64,000 bases of DNA from DASUCS01 sp041166385. Its GTDB lineage: Bacteria; Actinomycetota; Acidimicrobiia; Acidimicrobiales; JACDCH01. Positions 42,747 through 51,596 of the stretch are shown in pieces. Position 1 is the stretch's first letter. Each line of letters opens with the position of its first letter. The translations under genes were made by a program, and so were the position numbers. The notes beneath the pieces are model-generated. The model did not search any database, was not told the origin of the DNA, and worked only from the letters and a program-made list of their open reading frames with translations. The stretch is from NCBI GenBank assembly GCA_041166385.1, contig JBEEFW010000098.1:1-64000 (forward strand). The letters run 5' to 3'.

Positions 42747-44114
42747 TTATTCGGCGGCGTCCGCGAGGGCTTCGCTGAGGGCGGGGTGGACGAGGAGCGA
42801 CTCGACGATGTCGGTCACCCGCAGCCCCGCAGTCACCGCGAGGGCGATCACCGAGATCAACTCGGCCGCGTGACGACCGACGATCGACCCGCCCAGCACC
42901 ACCCCTGTGGCCGGGTCACTGACGATCTTCACGAATCCCCGCGGGTCGTTGTTGATGAGCGCCTTCGCCGACGCCGAGAACGGCACCTTCGTCGTGCGCA
43001 CCTTGCGGCCGGCAGCGAACGCGTCCGCCTCGGCCAGCCCGACGTCGGCGATCTCAGGCTCCGTGAAGATCGCCGAGGCCGCCTTGTCGTAGTCGAGGTG
43101 CCGGTGCTCGCGCGTGTGCAGCCCCATCACGTGCTCGGCGATCTTTCGTCCTTGCATCGCCGCCACCGACGACAGCGGCAGCTTCCCGGACACGTCACCG
43201 GCCGCGTAGATGTGCGGCACGTTCGACTGACAGTGGTGGTTGATCGGGATGTAGCCCGACTCGTCGACCTCGACATCGGCCGCATCGAGCCCCACGCCCT
43301 CCGAGTTCGGAATCGATCCGACGGCGAGCAGCGCGTGCGAACCGGCCGCGTGCCGGCCATCGTCACATTGCACGACGACACCGCCGTCCGATCGCTCGAT
43401 CGCGACGGCCCGCGCCCCCTTCAGCAGGCGCACACCGCGGCGCAGGAACTCGTCTTCCAGCGCGGCCGCCACCTCAGGATCCTTCGAGGGCAGCACCTGC
43501 TGGCGGCTCACGACCAACGTCACGTCGGAGCCGAACGACGAGAACATGTGCACGAACTCCACGCCCGTGACGCCCGACCCGATCACCACCAAGTGCGACG
43601 GCAGTTCGGGCGGCGGGTACGCGTCGCGCGTGGTGAGCACCCGCTGATGATCGACCGTCGCCCAGTCGGGTACTCGCGGCCGTGAGCCCGTCGAGATCAG
43701 GATCGCATCGGCCTCGAGCGTCTCGAGGCCGTCGGCCGACTCGGCCTCGACCTGGTGCGGGCTCACCAATCGTCCGGTGCCGTGAATCATCCGCACGCCC
43801 TGGCTACTGAGCAACTCGACGATGCCATGCTGCAACTTCTCGGTGATTTCACCAATGCGGTGCTTCACGAGGTCGAGATCGATGTGTGACTCCGATTCGG
43901 TCAATCCCATGCCGCTGATGCGAGCGTTGAACGACATGGCGCCGCCGGTGGCGATCATCGCCTTCGACGGAATGCAGTCCCACAGGTGCGCGGCGCCGCC
44001 GACGACGTCACGCTCGACGATCGTGACCTCCGCACCGAGGCGGGCGGCATGCGTGGCGGCCGTGTTGCCTGCGGGACCGCCTCCGATGATCACGAAGCGC
44101 ATGGGCATCGGCAC
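42747..44114 (-). CDS. lpdA: LpdA-type FAD/NAD(P) disulfide-reductase-fold oxidoreductase (quinone reductase-like)
   Basis: A flavoprotein of about 455 residues. FAD motif: FVIIGGGPAGNTAATHAARLGA. The region of the redox disulfide reads VVGGAAHLWDCIPSKAMI, so only one cysteine remains of the usual CxxxxC pair. Other landmarks are the second nucleotide motif VVIGSGVTGVEFVHMFSSFG, YAAGDVSGKLPLSSVA and TEPEIADVGL. The missing cysteine matches Mycobacterium tuberculosis LpdA (Rv3303c), an NAD(P)H:quinone reductase, rather than lipoamide dehydrogenase. Starts at GTG 44114, ATG 44108 or ATG 44102 are possible; the longest is shown. Confidence 0.85.
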   Translation of the reverse strand: MPMPMRFVIIGGGPAGNTAATHAARLGAEVTIVERDVVGGAAHLWDCIPSKAMIATGGAMSFNARISGMGLTESESHIDLDLVKHRIGEITEKLQHGIVELLSSQGVRMIHGTGRLVSPHQVEAESADGLETLEADAILISTGSRPRVPDWATVDHQRVLTTRDAYPPPELPSHLVVIGSGVTGVEFVHMFSSFGSDVTLVVSRQQVLPSKDPEVAAALEDEFLRRGVRLLKGARAVAIERSDGGVVVQCDDGRHAAGSHALLAVGSIPNSEGVGLDAADVEVDESGYIPINHHCQSNVPHIYAAGDVSGKLPLSSVAAMQGRKIAEHVMGLHTREHRHLDYDKAASAIFTEPEIADVGLAEADAFAAGRKVRTTKVPFSASAKALINNDPRGFVKIVSDPATGVVLGGSIVGRHAAELISVIALAVTAGLRVTDIVESLLVHPALSEALADAAE

Positions 44115-44133
44115 CCAGGCTACTTAGGCCCGA

Positions 44134-45546
44134 CTACGCGGCAACGCCCTGCCACACACCCTTGATCACGGAGTACGCCACCCACACGTCGGTGGCCCCC
44201 GCGGCCGCCTTCGCCTCGGCGAGTCGTTGCGCATGGTTGCCGCTGCCGGGGACGGCGAACACCGAGCCGCGGAACTCTCGCTGACAGGCCTTGGCCCCGT
44301 CGCTTTGTGCGCCTGACCGCCTCGTCACGGACCACTGGCCGGTCGCGCGGTTCACGCAGGCGAAGCGCAACGCCTGCCCCTTGCACGAACGGGAGTGGAA
44401 CCGAGCATCTGCACCGGAGAACGCGCACGTTCTCGGCTTGGACGTCAACGGCTCGTTCGGCGCCCAGCTCCACACCATCGCCTCGAGGCGTGGATCCGAC
44501 GGATCGAGCTGATCGAGGCCGAACAGGTTGACGCCGCAGCGCACCATCCCGCGGACGTCGTCGACGGTCATGCGATGCCCGGGATCGCCGCCCGCCACCG
44601 CGGTCGACACGAACGTGGAGTCCTCGTAGAAGCGCACCAGCTTGGACCCGTAGTCCGCACCAGTCACTGATGACCCCGAGCACGCCGGATAGCCCGCGAA
44701 CGAAGAGTTGCCTTCCTCCGACCGCACGGAATCGTCGAACACCGTCGACTGCCATGCGGGCGCCGATCCTGAGGCGCCGCAGCCGCTCATCAGGATCACC
44801 TGCTTGCCCGCGGCCAGCACGTCGGCGCGCCGCAACGACATCGGCAGCAGCGGACACGCCGCGCTCGCCGGTGGCTTGTAGACGAGGTCGCCGATAGACG
44901 CGTCGATCGTGGCCGCAGCCGACTCGAACCCCGCCGCCGATTCGAGGTCGTCCTCGATGTACACGAGGAGCACGTCGCGACGGTGCGACGGGTCGCGCAG
45001 CCAGTTCGAGACCGGCTCCAGCTCGTCACCCAAAAGTCGCTCGTCCGTACAGCCGGCATTGAGCTCGGACTCAGGGCGTCCGTGGCACACGACGACGGCG
45101 TTGGCGCCGTTGGCCCAAACGCTCGGCATCCAGTGGATGTCGATCTCGATACCGCGGACGCCGAGACGCAGTTGATCGACGAGTGACACGTGTTGGTTGC
45201 TGTCTTGATTCGAGACCGACGGCGGCGAGTTGGCGATCGTGTTGAACGAGTTGTGCGTGCCGACCCACATCGCGTCGTACAGCGGCAGGGCGTCGCCGAG
45301 GCGGTGCTGCAACTCCAGCGCCTGGCCGAGCCAGCTCGACTCCTGTGCCGCGACCGCCTGCTCGGTATGCGCTTGCTGGGTCTGAGCATCGACGGCCGTC
45401 GTCGTCTTGTCGAGGTACACGCACACGAGCCCCGAGGGGTCTGGGGTCTGGCCGTCCGGGCACGGAGGATCACCCTCGTCGGCGTGCGCGACCACGGGCA
45501 CGACCATGAGCGTGCCGAGCATGATGATCACGGCCCCTCTCCGCAT
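44134..45546 (-). CDS. Secreted PI-PLC X-domain-like phosphodiesterase
   Basis: A 470-residue protein with a signal peptide (about residues 1-22, ending VVAHA). A PLC-X-like barrel follows. Readable catalytic-type residues are H98 (WVGTHNSFN), E134 and D136 (RGIEIDIHW) and H155 (VVCHGRPE). No Ca-binding or lipid-binding domain of eukaryotic enzymes is present. The C-terminal 110 residues are Cys-rich (CAFSGADARFHSRSCKG, FACVNRATGQWSV) and look like a lectin- or carbohydrate-binding-like module. The substrate is unknown. No ribosome site is obvious before the ATG at 45546. Confidence 0.75.
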   Translation of the reverse strand: MRRGAVIIMLGTLMVVPVVAHADEGDPPCPDGQTPDPSGLVCVYLDKTTTAVDAQTQQAHTEQAVAAQESSWLGQALELQHRLGDALPLYDAMWVGTHNSFNTIANSPPSVSNQDSNQHVSLVDQLRLGVRGIEIDIHWMPSVWANGANAVVVCHGRPESELNAGCTDERLLGDELEPVSNWLRDPSHRRDVLLVYIEDDLESAAGFESAAATIDASIGDLVYKPPASAACPLLPMSLRRADVLAAGKQVILMSGCGASGSAPAWQSTVFDDSVRSEEGNSSFAGYPACSGSSVTGADYGSKLVRFYEDSTFVSTAVAGGDPGHRMTVDDVRGMVRCGVNLFGLDQLDPSDPRLEAMVWSWAPNEPLTSKPRTCAFSGADARFHSRSCKGQALRFACVNRATGQWSVTRRSGAQSDGAKACQREFRGSVFAVPGSGNHAQRLAEAKAAAGATDVWVAYSVIKGVWQGVAA

Positions 45547-45644
45547 CAGAGGTGGTTCGCTGCCCGCACCCGTCGCTCCTGCTCAATCGGACATCACGGT
45601 CATCGAGCGTCGAAGCGGTCTCCTTCCGGTCCAGACACCACGAG

Positions 45645-45650
45645 TACCTT
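45645..45650 (+). promoter_or_regulatory. Candidate -10 (TACCTT) for a leaderless GT2 mRNA
   Basis: TACCTT ends 6 bases before the GTG at 45657. The form and spacing match the elements at 38305 and 7897. Confidence 0.45.
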
Positions 45651-45656
45651 GTCGTC

Positions 45657-46370
45657 GTGATGGCCGACGAACGCTGCCTAGCGGTGGTCATGCCGTGCTT
45701 CAACGAGCGGGCCACGATCGAGGTCATTGTCGAGCGCGTGCTGGCGTCGCCGTTCACCGCCGAACTCGTGATCGTCGACGACGGCTCCACCGACGGCACA
45801 CGCGACATCGTGCGGAAGTTGGCGCAGACCGAGGATCGGATTCGCCTCGTCGAGCAGAGCCCGAATCAGGGGAAGGGTGCGGCGCTGCGCACGGGGTTCG
45901 AGAACGCGACCGCACCGTTCGTGATCGTCCAAGATGCCGACCTCGAGTACGACCCGGGCGAATACCACTTGATGCTCGAGCCGCTCATCGACGGTCGGGC
46001 CGACGTCGTGTTCGGGTCACGGTTCCAGGGCCACTCCGCCCATCGTGTCCTCTACTTCTGGCACTCCATCGGCAACAAGATGCTCACGCTGTTCTCGAAC
46101 ATGCTCACCGACCTCAACCTGTCGGACATGGAAACGTGCTTCAAGGCGTTCCGCCGCGAGGTGCTCGAGTCGATCACCATTCAAGAGAACCGGTTCGGCT
46201 TCGAGCCCGAGATCACGGCCAAGGTCGCCGCGGGCGGATGGCGGATCTACGAGGTCGGCGTGTCCTACAGCGGCCGCACGTACTCGGAGGGCAAGAAGAT
46301 CGGCTGGCGTGACGGCGTGCGGGCGCTGTACTGCATCGTGAAGTACTCGCGGCGTCCCGGCGCCGGCTGA
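45657..46370 (+). CDS. GT2 glycosyltransferase (dolichol/polyprenyl-phosphate mannose synthase-like)
   Basis: A 237-residue GT-A protein without membrane helices. Motifs are LAVVMPCFNERATIEVI, LVIVDDGSTDGTRDIV (DDGS), VIVQDADLEYDPGEY (the DAD metal site) and DMETCFKAFRREVLESI. RFGFEPEITAKVA follows. These match polyprenyl-phosphate glycosyltransferases. The protein would load a lipid carrier with mannose or glucose for use outside the membrane. GTG 45657 (followed at once by ATG 45660) lies 6 bases after a TACCTT element. Confidence 0.87.
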   Translation: MMADERCLAVVMPCFNERATIEVIVERVLASPFTAELVIVDDGSTDGTRDIVRKLAQTEDRIRLVEQSPNQGKGAALRTGFENATAPFVIVQDADLEYDPGEYHLMLEPLIDGRADVVFGSRFQGHSAHRVLYFWHSIGNKMLTLFSNMLTDLNLSDMETCFKAFRREVLESITIQENRFGFEPEITAKVAAGGWRIYEVGVSYSGRTYSEGKKIGWRDGVRALYCIVKYSRRPGAG

Positions 46371-46403
46371 CCTTCGCTCCGGCCGCGACCTCCACCTACG
46401 CTG

Positions 46404-48530
<2,127 letters not shown>

Positions 48531-48544
48531 CCGTCAGCGCGCCG

Positions 48545-48597
48545 GCGTTTGTGCGGTTCGGTTGCCGCGAATCACTGGATTGCCACCGGCGGAACGG
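48545..48597 (+). repeat. Left 53-bp inverted repeat
   Basis: It begins GCGTTTGTGCGGTTCGG, 14 bases after the mutase stop codon, and ends 3 bases before the stop of the cassette gene. All five differences from the right copy are transitions. Confidence 0.9.
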
Positions 48598-48600
48598 ACA

Positions 48601-49566
48601 TCACGCGGCGGCGGCGAGCGCCAACCGTATGCGAGCGATGTGCTTCTCCGGCTCGTTGACCAGCTGCCAGCGGGTGATGCGAATGATCGTCCAGCCAACG
48701 CCACCGAATGCCCCGTCGCGGACACGATCGGCCCGACGGTTGAGCGGGGCCGCGTGCTGCCTTCCGTCGACTTCGACGATCACACGAGCGCCGCGCCAGA
48801 CGAAATCGACCCGACCGACCCAACGATCCGTCGTGCCGAGGTCGATCTGCTCATCGGGCCGGAGGATCCCGTAGGAGTCGCAAACCTCGACGAACAACTC
48901 CTCCAGCTCCGTCAACGTCGGTGCATAGTCGAGCCCTAGATCGGCGACGATCTCACGAATGATCGCCGTGCCTGGCTTGCCTCGACGCCCGACCGAGGCG
49001 AGCACTCGGTCGAGGTCGAGCATGCGCATGCCGTGGTCGCGTATGGCGTGATTCACCAACCACGTCATCTCGAGAACGTGATGGGCCCGGAGGGACTTGT
49101 TTCGAAAGGCCGCGGGACTGCGAGGCTGGCCAGCACGATCGAAGACCGTGCGAGCGAGCGACGTGGTCGGTAGCCCATCGATCGAGACGATGTGCCACGG
49201 CGGCATCCAGAACGTCTCGTGCACGGTGCCCCGGACCGGTTCGTGGTTGCCCCCCTCCGGCCGCTGGACTTCGACAACTCCCGGAGGATGTCGTCTGAGC
49301 TCGTGCAACGAGCCGGCGGCCCGTCCGCTCACGGCGGAGGCGGGGCCAGCCGCCAAGTGCTCGAGCCACAGATCCTGCCGCCACGACGGTGGGAACCCGT
49401 TCACTACGAACAAGCCTGTCCGGATCCTCACGATGAATCCGGACCGGACACGAGCCTCGATGTGGTGGTGTGAGCTCCCCGCAGCCCGCATCTGACGGCC
49501 GGAAAGCGCGCCTGCCTGTGCGACTGCGATCTCCAGGAAGCGCTGGTTGAGTCGTCGATCTGCCAT
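48601..49566 (-). CDS. AbiEi-like / DUF559 nuclease-like protein
   Basis: A 321-residue protein. The N-terminal 60 residues (LSGRQMRAAGSSHHHIEARV) look like the winged-helix AbiEi-type domain of type IV toxin-antitoxin antitoxins. A middle region with SIDGLPTTSLARTVFDRAG is typical of the AbiEi/DUF559 proteins of actinobacteria. The C-terminal part resembles DUF559 (Vsr-like PD-(D/E)XK fold): E222 in LEELF, D254 in GRVDFVW, and E265/D267 in VIVEVDGRQHA, with R281 or R283 nearby. It may be a DNA-nicking enzyme; target and partner are unknown, and no AbiEii-type toxin gene is adjacent. The gene fills an inverted-repeat-bounded cassette. ATG at 49566, divergent from meaB. Confidence 0.75.
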   Translation of the reverse strand: MADRRLNQRFLEIAVAQAGALSGRQMRAAGSSHHHIEARVRSGFIVRIRTGLFVVNGFPPSWRQDLWLEHLAAGPASAVSGRAAGSLHELRRHPPGVVEVQRPEGGNHEPVRGTVHETFWMPPWHIVSIDGLPTTSLARTVFDRAGQPRSPAAFRNKSLRAHHVLEMTWLVNHAIRDHGMRMLDLDRVLASVGRRGKPGTAIIREIVADLGLDYAPTLTELEELFVEVCDSYGILRPDEQIDLGTTDRWVGRVDFVWRGARVIVEVDGRQHAAPLNRRADRVRDGAFGGVGWTIIRITRWQLVNEPEKHIARIRLALAAAA

Positions 49567-49587
49567 CCGCGACTATGAACTTGGCCT

Positions 49588-50604
49588 GTGACAGTGAGTC
49601 CGCCGCCCCGTTCTGCCGGTGACGATCCAGCAATTCGCGGCAACCGAACCGCACAAACGCTGGCTGGGCAGGTGGTTGGCGGGGATCGGCGGGCGCTGGC
49701 GCGGGCGATCACATTGGTGGAATCGACGCGAGCCGATCACCGCGCCGAGTCGGCTGCGCTGCTCGATGAGCTCCTGCAACACACCGGCCGCGCCGTCCGC
49801 CTCGGGATCAGCGGGGCCCCCGGCGTCGGCAAGAGCACGTTCATCGAACGCCTCGGCGTGCATCTCGTGGACGACGGCCACCGCGTTGCCGTACTCGCGG
49901 TCGATCCATCGAGCGCGCGCTCCGGAGGTTCCATCCTCGGCGACAAGACCCGCATGGAGGAGCTGGCCCGCAACCCGTCGGCGTACATCCGGCCCTCGCC
50001 TTCCGGCGGTGCGCTCGGCGGGGTCGCCCGCCGCACGCGCGAAGCCATGCTCGTGTGCGAGGCGGCGGGATTCGATGTCGTGCTCGTCGAGACCGTCGGC
50101 GTCGGACAGAGTGAGACCGAGGTCGACGACATGGTCGACCTGTTCGCTCTGCTCGTCGCGCCGGGCGGTGGCGACGAGCTCCAAGGCATCAAGCGCGGCA
50201 TCACCGAACTCGCCGACCTCGTCGTCGTGACAAAGGCGGACGGCGACCTACGCGGGGCCGCCCAACAGGCGGCGGCCGACTATCGCCACGCGATGCACCT
50301 CCTCCGTCCGAAGCACGTCGGTGCAACGTCGTCGGTGCTGTTGTACTCGGCGGTGGCCGGTGACGGCGTCGCCGAGGTCTGGGGCGCAGTCGTCGCGTTG
50401 CAGCAACAGTTGCACGGCAGCGGAGAACTGGCGGCCCGCCGCTCGAGTCAGTCGAAGAGTTGGTTTTGGGCCGAGATTCGCGAGCGGCTGCTCATGCGCC
50501 TACGCGACGATCCCCAGCGCGCCGCCCGGATATCGGAGCTCGAACGGCAGGTCGTCGCGGGCACGATCAGCCCCGCGGCCGCCGCCGAAGCCCTACTCGC
50601 CTGA
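49588..50604 (+). CDS. meaB: MeaB/ArgK-type GTPase, chaperone of methylmalonyl-CoA mutase
   Basis: A 338-residue G3E-family GTPase that protects and reloads the B12 mutase. Walker A is GISGAPGVGKSTF (about residues 73-85). DPSSARSGGSILGDKTRM, VLVETVGVGQSETEVDDMVD and VVVTKADGDLRGAA follow. The first 30 residues are unusual: the GTG at 49588 lies inside the cassette and the frame runs through the right inverted repeat before the family sequence begins at GGDRRALARAITLVES. A GTG at 49671 would give a conventional N-terminus. Its end overlaps the convergent methyltransferase gene by 38 bases. Confidence 0.92.
   Translation: MTVSPPPRSAGDDPAIRGNRTAQTLAGQVVGGDRRALARAITLVESTRADHRAESAALLDELLQHTGRAVRLGISGAPGVGKSTFIERLGVHLVDDGHRVAVLAVDPSSARSGGSILGDKTRMEELARNPSAYIRPSPSGGALGGVARRTREAMLVCEAAGFDVVLVETVGVGQSETEVDDMVDLFALLVAPGGGDELQGIKRGITELADLVVVTKADGDLRGAAQQAAADYRHAMHLLRPKHVGATSSVLLYSAVAGDGVAEVWGAVVALQQQLHGSGELAARRSSQSKSWFWAEIRERLLMRLRDDPQRAARISELERQVVAGTISPAAAAEALLA
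49608..49660 (-). repeat. Right 53-bp inverted repeat, inside the meaB reading frame
   Basis: It matches the left copy at 48 of 53 bases in inverted orientation. As read in the meaB frame it encodes about RSAGDDPAIRGNRTAQT, residues absent from ordinary MeaB proteins. Confidence 0.9.
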
Positions 50605-51571
50605 GGGCACGTGCGGCCGAGCGGCCGACGCCGAGAACGCGCCGCTTGACTCCGATGAATCTCGCCTCACGCACGCTGACGTCGAGCAACTCGCGCCCAT
50701 CGGCAACCGTCGGTCGCGTGGGCACCGTGACGGGTGCGGCCTCGGCGAACTGCGGGATCGACGCCAGCTGCATGCGGCGCCGCGCTTCGGGCGGCACATC
50801 GGGGTCGATCAACTCGAACGTCACATAGAACTCGAGCGAATTGAATGGCGTCGGGTGAAACGAGGCGAACCGGAACGGAACGAGATCGAGTTCGAACAGC
50901 GTGCGCATCACTTCGACGAAGGAACTCGGCGTCCACGTGGTGGCATGGACATCGACGTAGTCATCATGCGTCATCGCGTCCGCACACTTCGCGAACGCCT
51001 CACGCACGCGCAGCGGTACATCGCCATACCCTGGCTGACCCGCCCACAGTGCGAGCGTGTCGACTTCGACGTACTTCGATTCGAAGTCGAAGATCTGTGC
51101 CACGGACGGACGGTTGCGCTTCGTGAGATACGCCTCCACGATCTCGCTCGGCTCCGTCACGGCGCGACGCGCATCGAAGCAATAGCGCTTGTCCGGAATG
51201 ACGAGGCTCACAACTCCACCCGATCGAAGCACCTCGCCGAGCTCGCCGAGCCACGACACCAGATCGGGGACGTGTTCGATCACATGCGATGCAATCACGT
51301 AGTCCAATCCGGCCTCGCCCACCGCTCCGACCAGTCGATGCTCGCCCCACACGTGGTCGATGTCGAGCACGAACGGCACGTTCGGATCGGCCGCGTACTT
51401 CCGTCTCAACGTCTCCGTGTCCGCGTGATCGACGTACGCGACATTGACGCCGTCGGCCTTCGCGACGATCGGATTGTGGAGTGGACCGATCTCGAGACCG
51501 CGCATCGACAGGACGTCGATGTGCTCGAGAATATGGTCGAGGCCTGCGTGCGTAGGTGCTGTCTGGGTCAT
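50567..51571 (-). CDS. SAM-dependent methyltransferase-like protein
   Basis: A 334-residue class I methyltransferase-like protein. The SAM region reads GLEIGPLHNPIVAKA with VAYVDHADTETLRRKY. A later segment, DYVIASHVIEHVPDLVSWLGELGEVL, is typical of sugar or lipid methyltransferases. The end is very basic (LRRVGLRRRPRG). Start is ATG at 51571, 11 bases after a TACCGT element. It opens a run of surface-related genes, so a glycan substrate is plausible. The last 38 bases are antisense to meaB. Confidence 0.75.
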   Translation of the reverse strand: MTQTAPTHAGLDHILEHIDVLSMRGLEIGPLHNPIVAKADGVNVAYVDHADTETLRRKYAADPNVPFVLDIDHVWGEHRLVGAVGEAGLDYVIASHVIEHVPDLVSWLGELGEVLRSGGVVSLVIPDKRYCFDARRAVTEPSEIVEAYLTKRNRPSVAQIFDFESKYVEVDTLALWAGQPGYGDVPLRVREAFAKCADAMTHDDYVDVHATTWTPSSFVEVMRTLFELDLVPFRFASFHPTPFNSLEFYVTFELIDPDVPPEARRRMQLASIPQFAEAAPVTVPTRPTVADGRELLDVSVREARFIGVKRRVLGVGRSAARALRRVGLRRRPRG

Positions 51572-51596
51572 CGGCGCGTCGAACGGTAGCCCGCGC

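Larger units (their letters stand above)
48545..49660. mobile_element. 1.1-kb inverted-repeat-bounded cassette carrying one nuclease-like gene
   Basis: A segment of 1116 bases is bounded by 53-base inverted repeats (48545-48597 and 49608-49660) that match at 48 of 53 positions. The outermost 28 bases are identical, as in transposon ends. It contains a single gene (48601-49566, minus strand) filling nearly all the space. It splits methylmalonyl-CoA mutase from meaB, genes that are usually adjacent. No transposase and no clear target-site duplication are seen. Non-autonomous element, gene cassette or invertible segment are all possible. Confidence 0.7.

Noticed and set aside
48601..49566. Reading the cassette gene as a complete type IV toxin-antitoxin system
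   Set aside because: Only one gene is present, and its C-terminus looks like a DUF559 nuclease domain; no AbiEii-like nucleotidyltransferase toxin is adjacent.
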